DNA of 64,000 nucleotides from Halobacteriales archaeon YIM A00013 (GCA_025041195.1 JAKCFM010000001.1:992001-1056000), one strand, 5' to 3'; positions 7,940 through 17,559 are shown, numbered from the stretch's first letter. Notes: generated by a model not told the origin, from the sequence alone. Numbers and translations are program-made.

Positions 7940-8839
7940 ATGGCATCGATTGAGGTTGACTCACTCACGAAGACGTACGGCGAGACCGTCGGGGTGGAGT
8001 CGCTCTCGTTTTCAGTCGAGCGTGGGGAAATTTTTGGATTTCTCGGGCCGAATGGGGCCGGGAAAACGACGACGATACGGACGATACTCGGGCTCATCGC
8101 GCCGACGGCCGGCAACGTACGGGTGTTCGACGCCTCCGTTCGAGATCGTTCAGCACTGACGGCCACGAAGGCAGATATCGGCTATGTGCCGGCGGAGATC
8201 GGCTTTCCTGAAGATGTGACCGGAACCGAGCTGCTTGACTATCACGCCGCCGTAAAGGGAGACTCCCGTCGTGGGGAGCTCTTAGAGCGGTTTTCGCCAC
8301 CACTTGAGCGCCCGATCCGGGAGTACTCATCCGGGAACGCACAGCAACTCGCCATCATCCAGGCGTTTATGCACGATCCAGCACTCGTCGTGCTCGATGA
8401 GCCAACCTCTGGACTCGATCCACTGAAACAGGAACAGTTTAACGAGTTTCTTCGCGCCGAACGCGATCGGGGAACGACGATCTTCTTCTCATCGCACGTA
8501 CTGAGCGAGGTTCGGCACGTGTGTGACCGGGTTGGTATCCTCCGCAATGGCTCGCTCGTCGCGCTGGAATCGATGGAGACGCTGCTCGATGGCGGTGGCA
8601 AACGGGTGCACGTACAGACGGCAACCGGCGATCCCACGCCGTTCGAAACGCTCGATGGGGCGTTTGACGTGACAACCGTCGGTAGCTCGATTCGGTGTAC
8701 GTACGCCGGTCCGTACGATCGGCTGCTTGCGACGCTCGCAGACTGTTCGGTCCAGGAAATTGAAATCAGAGAACCCCCGCTTGAGGATATTTTCATGCAC
8801 TTTTACGGAGACGGTGACACGGAGGCCACCAATGTTTGA
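7940..8839 (+). CDS. ABC-2-type transporter ATP-binding protein
   Basis: ATPase of an ABC exporter of the drug/antibiotic (CcmA/NatA) type. From the ATG at 7940 the 299-aa product has Walker A GPNGAGKTTT near residue 37, a degenerate signature YSSGNAQQ, Walker B LVVLDEPTSGLD and a switch-region SSHVLSE. The frame extends 33 codons upstream, but that part crosses an AT-rich promoter-like stretch (7890-7935), so I use the inner ATG. It overlaps the permease by 8 nt. The substrate cannot be read from the sequence. It is separated from the corrin operon by 95 bp and probably has its own promoter. Confidence 0.88.
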   Translation: MASIEVDSLTKTYGETVGVESLSFSVERGEIFGFLGPNGAGKTTTIRTILGLIAPTAGNVRVFDASVRDRSALTATKADIGYVPAEIGFPEDVTGTELLDYHAAVKGDSRRGELLERFSPPLERPIREYSSGNAQQLAIIQAFMHDPALVVLDEPTSGLDPLKQEQFNEFLRAERDRGTTIFFSSHVLSEVRHVCDRVGILRNGSLVALESMETLLDGGGKRVHVQTATGDPTPFETLDGAFDVTTVGSSIRCTYAGPYDRLLATLADCSVQEIEIREPPLEDIFMHFYGDGDTEATNV

Positions 8840-9617
8840 GACGACGCGTTTTGAGATCGCCCGGCGACGTCGGTCGGCGCTCTGGCTGTCGGTTGGGGCG
8901 GCCGTGCTAACGGCGTTTTTTCTCTGGTACTACTCAGTACTCGACACCGAGAGCCTCGCGGTGGCGATGGAGGCGTTGCCACCGTCGATGCTCGAAGCGC
9001 TGAATATCGTCACGCTCGCGACGATCGAGGGCTTTCTCGCCACGGAGCTTTATACCTTCCTCTGGGTGTTTGGCTTTGGCCTCTACTTTGCGTACTCGGC
9101 CGGAGGACTCATTGCCGACGACATTGACCACGATCGCCTCGACCTGCTGCTCACCTTCCCGCAGTCTCGCGCGCGACTGTACCTCGAAAAGCTGCTGGCT
9201 ATTGGAGCCCCGATCATCGCCATCAACGTCACCGTCGGCCTTGTCGTCTACGGTGGCAGCGTCCTGCTCGGCGAGCCAATTGAGCCTGCTCGCGTCGTGC
9301 TCGTTCATCTCCTTTCGATTCCGTATTTCGCCGTTTGTGCGTCGATCGGGGCGCTCTTTTCGGTGATGGTCTCTCGATCGGCTATTGCACAGCGTGCTGG
9401 TGCTGGCGTGGTTCTGGCCCTGTTTCTCGTCGAGTCGGTGACCGCGGCCGGCGAGAGCTACGAGTGGCTCGGCTCGCTCACTCCAATGGCGTACTACGAA
9501 CCGACGCCGCTGTTGCTTGAGGGAACGTACGACGTGGTTGATACGGTCGTGCTCCTTGGTGCGACGGTCCTGCTCACGGTGGTCGCGTGCTGGCTGTTCA
9601 CACGACGTGACGTGTGA
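8832..9617 (+). CDS. ABC-2-type transporter permease
   Basis: Membrane partner of the preceding ATPase. From ATG 8832 the product is 261 aa with a short cytosolic start (MFETTRFEIARRRRSALWL) and about six hydrophobic segments; DDIDHDRLDLLLTFPQSR lies in the first cytosolic loop as in ABC-2 permeases. A longer frame from 8727 lies within the ATPase gene and is rejected. The ATGTTTGA overlap with the ATPase implies coupling. The stop at 9617 directly abuts the stop of the convergent gene at 9618. Confidence 0.85.
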   Translation: MFETTRFEIARRRRSALWLSVGAAVLTAFFLWYYSVLDTESLAVAMEALPPSMLEALNIVTLATIEGFLATELYTFLWVFGFGLYFAYSAGGLIADDIDHDRLDLLLTFPQSRARLYLEKLLAIGAPIIAINVTVGLVVYGGSVLLGEPIEPARVVLVHLLSIPYFAVCASIGALFSVMVSRSAIAQRAGAGVVLALFLVESVTAAGESYEWLGSLTPMAYYEPTPLLLEGTYDVVDTVVLLGATVLLTVVACWLFTRRDV

Positions 9618-10121
9618 TTAGTACTCTCGCGTTCGTGCTGGAGCGGTCGAATCACCGGTTTTGACGCTGTGCTCAGTCAGCGCACACGTCGGACAGTAGC
9701 GGTTGGCGTTTTCGTGCAGTGTGACCACCCGAATGCCGGCGACAACGAACATTGCAGTGAATCGTCGCTCCAAACCCTGCTGATGATCAGTGTCACAGCT
9801 AACACACTGAAAGCTGCGAGCAGTTCGGATCGTCCGTTCGTCGACGCGGTGAGCGGTGCCGAATTCGGATGGCGTTCCTCGTCGGGCGAGTCGTTCGCGC
9901 CCGCGTGGCGTTACGACAAGGCCAACCGTGAGCAACAGCATCCAGACGAATCCCATGAACAGGGTGATTCCGAGGGCTCCAGGACGCTCGATCGCGTGTC
10001 CAACCGCCGAGAGCAGGCCAAGCCCACCAAAGAACACCAGCAACCAGCCGCCAACGGTGTTGACAAACCGGGCGATTGCATCAGCACCTCGAATCGGTAT
10101 CGGAGATCCGTCGTTGTTCAT
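9618..10121 (-). CDS. Hypothetical membrane protein with a cytosolic zinc-ribbon-like tail
   Basis: The 167-aa product has two hydrophobic segments (about 22-45 and 53-72) followed by a soluble tail carrying CVSC (about residue 105) and CPTC (about 148), a spacing consistent with a split zinc ribbon. I do not recognise a family. It is convergent with the ABC permease and lies downstream of cbtBA on the same strand, 46 bp away, so it may be co-transcribed with the cobalt transporter. Confidence 0.6.
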   Translation of the reverse strand: MNNDGSPIPIRGADAIARFVNTVGGWLLVFFGGLGLLSAVGHAIERPGALGITLFMGFVWMLLLTVGLVVTPRGRERLARRGTPSEFGTAHRVDERTIRTARSFQCVSCDTDHQQGLERRFTAMFVVAGIRVVTLHENANRYCPTCALTEHSVKTGDSTAPARTREY

Positions 10122-10167
10122 ACCTGACAGAGTGTGCTGTAAGCAGTTGAGCGTTTGTTCTAACTAC

Positions 10168-10890
10168 TCAGTGCTCGTTCGTGAGTGCCCGTGGGATTCG
10201 TCTGGTGTGTGTTGATTGACCCAGCCACGCGTGAACGCTCGCAAGCACGGCCCACAGTCCGACCTGCCCGCCGATCGCCACCCAGCGAAATCCACGAGCA
10301 ACCGGTTGTGGGATCGGACCAGAGACCGAAACGGCTGGAGCGAGGAGCACACTAGTGCCGAGAATGCCCGCCCCAGCGAGCGCACCGAGAGCGTATCGCT
10401 GGAAGCGAGACCGATGTATCCGTCTGGCAATCGTCCCCCCAGCAGCACACGCCAGGGCGCCAACCCCCATCATCACCACATACAAGCCGATCCGCGCTCC
10501 CGTCGACAGCGACGCCGTCATACCCGGTGGCTGTGGCGGAACGACCAACCACGGCGCACCAGACACAACTACGAATCCGAAACAGCCGAGCACGGAGGAT
10601 TGTATCCGTGTCGCCGACGGTAAGACGGGCTCAAGGAGGTAGTAGCCCGCCCCGAACACCACGACGCCGAGCAATAGACCGAACAGCATCCCACCGAAGG
10701 TGCTCACTAGCGTCGTCACGAGTCCGGAAAGCGCGTGGCCGGAGCCGTGTTCGTGGCCGGCCTCGAAGGTTTCAGCGTGTGCAATCAACGGTGTACCGAC
10801 TGTTGCCAAGAACAGCCCGAACACGGTGCCACCGATCGCACCCGCCAGCGTGCCGCGACGGAGCGATTGACGAGCAGTGCTCAATGGCAT
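10168..10890 (-). CDS. cbtA: Cobalt transporter subunit CbtA
   Basis: CbtA with CbtB forms a predicted cobalt uptake system associated with B12 genes. From the ATG at 10890 the 240-aa protein has five or so membrane spans, an early His-rich periplasmic loop (HAETFEAGHEHGSGHAL) that could bind metal, and the repeated GGMLFGLLLGVV-type glycine-rich helices of the family. A longer reading from 10965 would run through cbtB and is not used. The start overlaps the end of cbtB by 10 nt, the usual cbtB-cbtA order. Confidence 0.85.
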   Translation of the reverse strand: MPLSTARQSLRRGTLAGAIGGTVFGLFLATVGTPLIAHAETFEAGHEHGSGHALSGLVTTLVSTFGGMLFGLLLGVVVFGAGYYLLEPVLPSATRIQSSVLGCFGFVVVSGAPWLVVPPQPPGMTASLSTGARIGLYVVMMGVGALACAAGGTIARRIHRSRFQRYALGALAGAGILGTSVLLAPAVSVSGPIPQPVARGFRWVAIGGQVGLWAVLASVHAWLGQSTHTRRIPRALTNEH

Positions 10891-11069
10891 GGCACACCCA
10901 CAGCGTGGCGAAAGTCGTGAAATGAATCGTGAACCATCGGCTCCTGGACGAACAACAGCGTGCACCCGATCGCGAGTATCACCGCTCCGATCACCACCAA
11001 TCTGATCGGCGATATCGTTTGTACCGTTCGCTCAAGCCGTCCGTGTACCGATTGTGGCACTGAACTCAT
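10881..11069 (-). CDS. cbtB: Cobalt transporter subunit CbtB
   Basis: A 62-aa single-span protein: a cytosolic N-terminus, one hydrophobic helix (IRLVVIGAVILAIGCTLLFV) and a C-terminal His/Cys-rich segment with HDSFHDFRHAVGVPCH, the metal-binding signature of CbtB. It is first in the cbtB-cbtA unit, just downstream of an AT-rich promoter region containing a perfect palindrome. It probably captures Co2+ for CbtA; the B12-locus context agrees. Confidence 0.88.
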   Translation of the reverse strand: MSSVPQSVHGRLERTVQTISPIRLVVIGAVILAIGCTLLFVQEPMVHDSFHDFRHAVGVPCH

Positions 11070-11118
11070 AAACTATACTTTAGTTATAACAAACTAGTTT
11101 GTAAAACTTTGGGTCAGA
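11070..11118 (-). promoter_or_regulatory. cbtBA promoter with 14-bp perfect palindrome
   Basis: The 49-bp gap between chlID and cbtB is very AT-rich. It contains the perfect palindrome ACAAACTAGTTTGT at 11089-11102, and on the minus strand a TATA-like GTTATAACTA (11079-11088) directly beside it. The palindrome sits where a repressor would block the promoter of the cobalt transporter. No cobalamin riboswitch-like fold was recognised. Confidence 0.5.
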
Positions 11119-13053
11119 TCAGCACTCATCAACTGTCGTATCGATGCGTGTGGCAGACAACTCCGCCAACGAACAGCGGTCTGCGTCAGTTGGGGTTGCG
11201 ATCGCTTCGAGCGCTCGATCGTGTTCATTGCCAGCACCGACGAGAATCGTAGCATCCACACACTCACCGAGTTGCTCCGCCGCCGAGCGGATCCGCGCAA
11301 GTGGGCGCTCGTCGGTGCCGGTGGCCCGCCCGTCAGTGAGACACACCACACAGCTCGTAGCTGGCGCTGCTCGGTCGATCAGTTCAACAGCAGTCAGGAG
11401 TCCGTCGGCCAACGGCGTCTGATTTCCGGACGGGAGTTCCTTGAGATGGCGGGCAGCCTGCGCAATGCTGTCCGTTGGCGGGACGATAACGCCTGCGGAT
11501 TCGCCGGCAACGGCTATTACGGCGACGCGGTCTCTGCTGGTGTAGGCTTCATCCAGCAGTTCGAGGACGAGCGCCTTCGTTGCGGACATCGCCGGCCGCA
11601 TTGATGCGCTGGCGTCAACGACGAACACCACCAGACTGGCGGCCGTGTCCGCACGAACCGAATATCGAAGATCACGGGCGGACGGCGCATTTTGACCGTT
11701 GCGTGCAGCCGCGCGAATCGAGGCAGCCGTGTCGATCGTCCCTCCGTCAGTCGGCGCATCCGGCGTTGCCCGGTGGCGAGGTCCATCGCCGGTCGGCACT
11801 GGATCGGTTTGCGCTCTCGATCCCGCTCTGTCGGTCGAACTGCTCTCCGAAAGCGACGGCAGTGATGGCCCGTCTGCGGTTCCTGGCGGTTCAACGGACG
11901 TGCCAGGGAGTCGTGGCACCGGCTGTCCGTCAGTTTGTTCGCCGTCATCGTTTTCGTTCAGTTCCTCGTCATTGTCAGTCGATGCTGTGGTATCGGTCCC
12001 GGTAGCATCCGACGGCTCGGGTTCGGTCTCGGTCGATTGATCCGGTTCGGAGGAATCTTCGAGCAGCTCGGAAACCGATTGTGGTTCGTCGAGCGGATCG
12101 GCGTGCAACCGGTGGGGAAGACAGTACTCAGCGGCCTGCTGAACGTCTGCGTCGGTGACAGTTGATCGCGAATCGAGCGACGCGAGCGTGAGGGCCGTCC
12201 GTGCCATGGCGATATCGCCTCGGTGACCGTCGATTGCTGCGTCACGACAGCTCTGCGCAATCGTTCGGAGCCGTGCCGACGGAAGGTGTACGTCTTCACG
12301 GTGCTCTCGGGCTGTGGCGAGTTCGTCGCTCACCCTGTCCGGCTCGCTGTTGGTGGTTGCGGTGCCGTCCGCAAGTGCGCGCTGGATGATCGTCGTTCGC
12401 TGATCGAGATCATCACACGCCGTTACCGTCACCTGGAGATCGAACCGGTCGGTCAGCTGCGGACGGAGCGCACCCTCTTCGGGATTCATCGTTCCGATCA
12501 GTGTGAATGCGGCCGGATGACTGACGCTCACGCCGTCGCGTTCGACGTGATTCACGCCACTCGCCGCCACGTCGAGCAACAGATCGACGAGATGGTCATC
12601 CAGGAGATTCACCTCATCAACGTAGAGAAAGCCTCGATTTGCCCGTGCGAGGAGCCCTGGTTCGAAACTGTACGCTCCATCCAGCGCGTCTTCGATCGAC
12701 AAAGTTCCTACCAGCCGGTCACGCGTTGCGCCAAGCGGCACCGTCACCAGCGGGACAGCTCGCTCTGTCGTCTCCCCTGCGGATTGACTATCACAGCTTT
12801 CACACTGCAACGAAGAGCCAGGCGCGCAGCCGTACGGACAGTCAGCGACCACCGTCTGTGACGGACAGTGGCCAGACAGCGCCCGCACTGCTGTCGATTT
12901 TGCCGTCCCCTTCTCCCCACGGATCAACAGTCCGCCAAGCCCATCGTCGACTGCAACCACCGAGAGCGCCTCCTTCAACGATTCCTGTCCAACAATCGAA
13001 TCGAACGTCGGTTGCGGAGGCACAACGTTTTTTGCACTGCCGAATTCAATCAT
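11119..13053 (-). CDS. chlID: Fused ChlI/ChlD-type chelatase ATPase subunit (partner of CobN)
   Basis: AAA+ motor that drives metal insertion together with CobN. From the ATG at 13053 the 644-aa protein has an N-terminal ChlI/BchI AAA+ module with Walker A GEKGTAKST (46-54), a Cys-rich insert with CPYGC and CESC, and Walker B FLYVDEVNLLDD. An acidic Pro/Ser/Thr linker (about 310-440) follows, then a C-terminal von Willebrand A domain with the MIDAS motif DASAS at about residue 473. This fuses the CobS-like and CobT-like subunits in one chain. A longer start at 13110 would run into the cobN promoter and is rejected. It is divergent from cobN over 34 bp. Confidence 0.88.
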   Translation of the reverse strand: MIEFGSAKNVVPPQPTFDSIVGQESLKEALSVVAVDDGLGGLLIRGEKGTAKSTAVRALSGHCPSQTVVADCPYGCAPGSSLQCESCDSQSAGETTERAVPLVTVPLGATRDRLVGTLSIEDALDGAYSFEPGLLARANRGFLYVDEVNLLDDHLVDLLLDVAASGVNHVERDGVSVSHPAAFTLIGTMNPEEGALRPQLTDRFDLQVTVTACDDLDQRTTIIQRALADGTATTNSEPDRVSDELATAREHREDVHLPSARLRTIAQSCRDAAIDGHRGDIAMARTALTLASLDSRSTVTDADVQQAAEYCLPHRLHADPLDEPQSVSELLEDSSEPDQSTETEPEPSDATGTDTTASTDNDEELNENDDGEQTDGQPVPRLPGTSVEPPGTADGPSLPSLSESSSTDRAGSRAQTDPVPTGDGPRHRATPDAPTDGGTIDTAASIRAAARNGQNAPSARDLRYSVRADTAASLVVFVVDASASMRPAMSATKALVLELLDEAYTSRDRVAVIAVAGESAGVIVPPTDSIAQAARHLKELPSGNQTPLADGLLTAVELIDRAAPATSCVVCLTDGRATGTDERPLARIRSAAEQLGECVDATILVGAGNEHDRALEAIATPTDADRCSLAELSATRIDTTVDEC

Positions 13054-13087
13054 ACTTGCATTAAAACAAAAGAGGTTTAATAAAATT
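13054..13087. promoter_or_regulatory. Overlapping divergent leaderless promoters of chlID and cobN
   Basis: Only 34 bp separate the two start codons. On the plus strand CATTAAAAC (13059-13067) lies about 25 nt before the cobN ATG. On the minus strand TTTTATTAAA (13077-13086) lies about 28 nt before the chlID ATG. Each TATA-like box therefore sits at or near the other gene's start, so the two initiation complexes could hardly be assembled together. Confidence 0.5.
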
Positions 13088-16000
13088 ATGCCAACGATCG
13101 GACTGTACACGGCGACAGAGAACGAGCTCGGCGCGATTCAGGCGGCCACAGCGCAGCTCGACGGAATCGACCTGGTCGTTAGATCGGAGAGCGATCTTGA
13201 CGATCCGATGGCTACTGAGACATTTCTTGATGACCTGACTGGGGCAGCAGCGGCGATTTTCTGGCTGCACGGCAGCGAACAGAGCATGCCCGGCTACGAG
13301 CGGGCGATCGATCGCTTGTGCGAGGCAAACGTGCCAGTCGTCGTCAAATCGACTGGTGATGCGTTTGCGCGTGCGGACACGACGGTCTCACCACGGGTTC
13401 ACGAGGGCGTCTCCACCTATCTCGAACGGGGCGGCACGACCAATGTCGCCAACTGCATTCGCTATCTCGCGGACGCGGTAGGGTTCACACAGGAGTACGA
13501 TGAGCCGGTTACGCTCCCGACCGAGGGCGTCTACCATCCCGACCATCCCGGGATATCGTTCCAAGCGCTGCGGGCAACGTTCGACCCTGACCGACCAACG
13601 ATCGGAATCTGGTTCTATGAATCGCACTGGACGCATGAGAACACGCGATATGTCGACGCGCTCGTTCGGGCGATCGAAGCGCGTGGTGCCGACGCGCTCG
13701 CGATTTTCTGCAATCCAGTGACGGACAGCGCTGACCAGCACGACGCCGAATGGGTGACCGAGAACTGGTTGCTCGACGACCACGGCGAGCCGATTGTCGA
13801 CTGTGTCTGTTCGTCATTCATGTTCTCGCTCTCGATGGCCGAACGAGGCCGGGCAGCCGACGACGAAGGTGACTCGCTCACTGAGCTATTTCTGGAGCGA
13901 CTCGGCGTTCCTGTTCTCCAGACGATCACCACCATGCGATCGCGATCGCGGTATCAATCGAGTGACGCTGGCGTGATGGGGTTTGAACTCGCGCTGTCGG
14001 TGGCGCTGCCGGAGTTCGATGGGACGGTCATCACGCACCCGATAAGCGGGAAGGAAGCAACGACCGACAGCGCAGGGATTGGCTCTGCACCGAAACAGCA
14101 TTTTCCGATCGAGGATCGAATCGACCATGCCGCCGAGCTCGCGGTGAACTGGGCGACCCTCCGGCGGACGCCACCGGAGGAGAAGCGAATCGCGGTCGTG
14201 TTGCACAACTACCCGCCCAGCGATGACGGTATCGGCACGGCGTTCGGACTCGATACCCCCGAGAGCACGGTAAACCTGCTCGAAACGCTCGATAAACGGG
14301 GATACGATCTCGGTGATGCGGTTCCCACTGACGGATCTGCGCTGATTGACCGGCTCATTCAACAGCTCACGCTTGACGGCCGGTGGGTCGATCCGGCAGA
14401 CGTTCGCTCGCTGAGCGTTGACGTCGTCGAACCGGAGCAGTACGCGGATTGGTTCGAGCGAACCGACGACCGATTCCAGGCGGGAATGCTTGAGGAGTGG
14501 GGCGATCCCCCCGCGCGACCATTCGCGATCCCCGGCGTGGAGTTCTCAAACGTGCTCGTGACGATCCAGCCGCCGCGGGGATTCGGGATGGACCCCTCGA
14601 AGGTGTATCACGACTCGGATCTCTGGCCCCCGCACGATTATCTGGCGTTTTACGGCTGGCTACGCCACGAGTTTGATGCCCACGCGGTCGTCCACTGTGG
14701 GACCCACGGGAGTCTCGAATGGCTTCCAGGGAAGACGGTCGGCCTGGACGGTGCGAGTGCGCCAGACCAGCTCGTCGGCGCACTGCCAAACGTCTATCCG
14801 TACATCATCAACAACCCCGGAGAGGGAACGCAGGCAACACGGCGCTCGTACGCCACGATCGTCGATTATCTCACGCCGGTGATGACTGACGCCGGTACAT
14901 ACGACGAGCTGTCCACCCTGGAGGAGCTTGCCGACCAGTTCAGAGAGCCAGGGATGGAAACCGCACGGAGTGATGACGGAGCGGAGCTGGCGACGCTCCT
15001 TCGCGAGCACGTCGAAGAACAGAATCTTGGCCCCGAGCTCTGTCCGGACGGAACCCCGGTTGCGTCGCTTTCAACCGAAACGCTCGTCGAGCGGATTCAT
15101 GAGTATCTCACCGACGTGAAAACGACGCAGATCAGAATGGGGCTCCACACGATGGGAGAGCCACCCGCAGGCGAGCGACTCGTGGAGTTCATCGCTGCAC
15201 TCACGCGGCTCGAAAACGCCGGCGGACCGAGTCTCCACAAAAGCGTGGCGGGCGTGCTCGGTATCGACTACGACCGGCTGCGCAACGAGCCGAGCACGTA
15301 CGATGCGACGCTTGGCACCACATACGCCAACGCCGCGGACATCGTTTCGGAGACCGCACACGAGCTGGTCGCTACGCTCGCTGCAGCGGGATTTCAGGCC
15401 TCATCTGCTGACGACGCCGGGCTATCGCTTACTGAACTCGTCGCCTCCGTCGATCCACTTGGTGAGGGATCCCGGATCGATGGCGCGCCCGAACGGCTCC
15501 ATTCGGCGCTCTCGTTCATCTGTCAGACGGTAGCGCCACGACTCCAGGCGGCGAGTGCGGAGCTCGATCGAACGGCGGACGCTCTTGATGGTGAGTACGT
15601 GCCTCCCGGTGGGAGCGGTGCGCCAACTCGTGGTGGCGTGGATCTTCTCCCAACTGGGAGAAACTTCTACACGCTCGATCCCCGGAAAGTGCCAGCACAG
15701 TCGGCCTGGCGAGTGGGACGCGAACTCGCGGCTGGCGTCCTCGATCAGCACCTCGAATCGACTGGCGCGTATCCGGAGACTGTGGGTGTGGTCGCTTGGG
15801 GAACACCAACCGTCAGAACCCGCGGAGAGACGATCGCGAAAGTGCTCGCGCTGATGGGCGTTCGGCCGGTGTGGACCGACGCCGGTCGCGTCGAGGCCGT
15901 CGAGCCGATCGAGCTCGATTCGCTCGGTCGGCCACGGATCGACGTGACGACCAGGGTGTCCGGGCTGTTCCGGGATGCGTTCCCACAGGCCGCTTCGGTG

Positions 16001-16873
16001 ATCCACGACGCCGTCGAAACGGTGTGCGAACTCGATGAGCCCCACGAGATGAACTACGTGAAAAAACACGTCGAAACCGAGGCCGAACAGCTCGACGCCG
16101 AAGGGGTCGACGATCCCCACACGGCTGCCAGCCATCGCGTGTTCACCACACGTCCGGGTGGCTACGGCGCTGGGACGAACAAGGCGGTCGATGAGGGGAA
16201 CTGGGAGGATCAGGGCGATCTCGCCGACGTCTACGTCCAGTGGGGTGGCTACGCGCTCGACAATCGTGGACGGGTGAGTGGGGCCCACGAGGCGTTCAAA
16301 CGGCGATTGCGCGCCGTCGAGGCGACGGTCAAGATCGAAGACACCGCCGAGCAGGACGAGTTCGACAGCTCGGACTGGTATGCGTTCCACGGCGGATTCA
16401 TCACCGCGGTCACCAACCTGTCGGGAAGCGAGCCCGCCTCCTATGTTGGTGATTCGTCCGATCCGGACGCCATTACGGTGTACACGAACGAACAGAAGGT
16501 ACGAAAGGCGATGCGCGCGCGCGTTCTCAACCCCGAATGGATTGATAGCATGACAGAACATGGATACAAAGGCGGTGGTGATCTCTCGACCACAGTGGAT
16601 GTCGTCTTTGGCTGGGATGCGACCACCGACGTCATCAGCGACCATCTCTGGACCGAGGTGACCGAAGCGTACGCACTCCATGCCGACCGCCAGGAGTGGT
16701 TCCGTGAGGAAAATCCCTGGGCACTGGCATCCATTGCGGAGACGATTCTCGACGCGATCGACCGAGGGCTGTTCGACGCAAGCGACGAAATCGAGGACGC
16801 ACTCGAAAATATTCCGCTCAGCGTCGAGGGTGAAATCGAACGACGCAGCACGCCGGCGGGTGAGCTGCCATGA
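13088..16873 (+). CDS. cobN: Cobaltochelatase large subunit CobN
   Basis: CobN binds the corrin or tetrapyrrole and the metal in the ATP-dependent three-component chelatase. The 1261-aa product has family length and landmarks: IFWLHGSEQSMPGYERAID near the start, PEEKRIAVVLHNYPPSD, PPRGFGMDPSKVYHDSDL, VVHCGTHGSLEWLPGK at about residue 535, and YIINNPGEGTQATRRSYA. The C-terminal part keeps TRPGGYGAGTNKAVD and the aromatic WYAFHGGF region. It overlaps cbiC by 4 nt. In haloarchaea a CobN-type enzyme coexisting with CbiX is known; its substrate (hydrogenobyrinate diamide or another ring) is not fixed by sequence. Confidence 0.95.
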   Translation: MPTIGLYTATENELGAIQAATAQLDGIDLVVRSESDLDDPMATETFLDDLTGAAAAIFWLHGSEQSMPGYERAIDRLCEANVPVVVKSTGDAFARADTTVSPRVHEGVSTYLERGGTTNVANCIRYLADAVGFTQEYDEPVTLPTEGVYHPDHPGISFQALRATFDPDRPTIGIWFYESHWTHENTRYVDALVRAIEARGADALAIFCNPVTDSADQHDAEWVTENWLLDDHGEPIVDCVCSSFMFSLSMAERGRAADDEGDSLTELFLERLGVPVLQTITTMRSRSRYQSSDAGVMGFELALSVALPEFDGTVITHPISGKEATTDSAGIGSAPKQHFPIEDRIDHAAELAVNWATLRRTPPEEKRIAVVLHNYPPSDDGIGTAFGLDTPESTVNLLETLDKRGYDLGDAVPTDGSALIDRLIQQLTLDGRWVDPADVRSLSVDVVEPEQYADWFERTDDRFQAGMLEEWGDPPARPFAIPGVEFSNVLVTIQPPRGFGMDPSKVYHDSDLWPPHDYLAFYGWLRHEFDAHAVVHCGTHGSLEWLPGKTVGLDGASAPDQLVGALPNVYPYIINNPGEGTQATRRSYATIVDYLTPVMTDAGTYDELSTLEELADQFREPGMETARSDDGAELATLLREHVEEQNLGPELCPDGTPVASLSTETLVERIHEYLTDVKTTQIRMGLHTMGEPPAGERLVEFIAALTRLENAGGPSLHKSVAGVLGIDYDRLRNEPSTYDATLGTTYANAADIVSETAHELVATLAAAGFQASSADDAGLSLTELVASVDPLGEGSRIDGAPERLHSALSFICQTVAPRLQAASAELDRTADALDGEYVPPGGSGAPTRGGVDLLPTGRNFYTLDPRKVPAQSAWRVGRELAAGVLDQHLESTGAYPETVGVVAWGTPTVRTRGETIAKVLALMGVRPVWTDAGRVEAVEPIELDSLGRPRIDVTTRVSGLFRDAFPQAASVIHDAVETVCELDEPHEMNYVKKHVETEAEQLDAEGVDDPHTAASHRVFTTRPGGYGAGTNKAVDEGNWEDQGDLADVYVQWGGYALDNRGRVSGAHEAFKRRLRAVEATVKIEDTAEQDEFDSSDWYAFHGGFITAVTNLSGSEPASYVGDSSDPDAITVYTNEQKVRKAMRARVLNPEWIDSMTEHGYKGGGDLSTTVDVVFGWDATTDVISDHLWTEVTEAYALHADRQEWFREENPWALASIAETILDAIDRGLFDASDEIEDALENIPLSVEGEIERRSTPAGELP

Positions 16874-17559
16874 CCGACAAGTCGACGCCAGAGCCCTACG
16901 CCGATCTTGGAGCAACGACCAAGGACGCACTGGCGATTGCCACGACGAGCATGGATCGCGTTCGCGAGCTCGTCCCGGACGAATCGCTCGACGACCGATT
17001 GCGACAGAAGGCCGTCCACGCAACGGGCGATCCCGAATTTCAGTATCTGGTCCGGGTGGCGAACGAGCCCGCCCGCGCTGGCGGACGAGCAGTGCGTGCG
17101 GATCGGCCAATCATCACCGACGTATCGATGGTGCAGTCGGGAATCACAACCCGGGGCCATCAGTGTTCTGTGACCGCAGCAATCGGTCACGGGACCGAGC
17201 TGGCCGAGCGCACTGGAATGACCCGAACTGCGGCGGCCGTTCTCACGCTCGACCGTGATGGCCGATACGACGACGCAATCGCCGTCGTCGGGAACGCACC
17301 AACGGCCGCGCTTGCGCTGGCCGACTGCATCGAGGACGGTACCCGGCCCGCCGTGGTTGTTGCCACGCCGGTTGGCTTCGTGAAAGCCCACACGGCAAAA
17401 GAGCGACTCCGGTCGGTTGCGTCGGCGACTGGCGTGCCGATCGTCACTGCCGTCGGTCGACGGGGTGGGAGCGGACTGGCAGCCGGGCTCACAAACGAAC
17501 TCGTTCACGTGGCTGCCGACGCCACCGACGGCGAGCTCTCGGTGGACAATGATGACTGA
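16870..17559 (+). CDS. cbiC: Cobalt-precorrin-8 methylmutase CbiC
   Basis: CbiC moves a methyl group from C11 to C12 to give cobyrinate. The 229-aa product shows VHATGDPEFQYLV, IITDVSMVQSGI and AVVGNAPTAAL, then VVVATPVGFVKAHTAKE and VPIVTAVGRRGGS, a nearly complete set of family motifs. The proposed catalytic His of the family corresponds to the His in KAVHATGDPE. Start and stop overlap cobN and cbiE respectively, so the three genes form one unit. Confidence 0.95.
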   Translation: MTDKSTPEPYADLGATTKDALAIATTSMDRVRELVPDESLDDRLRQKAVHATGDPEFQYLVRVANEPARAGGRAVRADRPIITDVSMVQSGITTRGHQCSVTAAIGHGTELAERTGMTRTAAAVLTLDRDGRYDDAIAVVGNAPTAALALADCIEDGTRPAVVVATPVGFVKAHTAKERLRSVASATGVPIVTAVGRRGGSGLAAGLTNELVHVAADATDGELSVDNDD

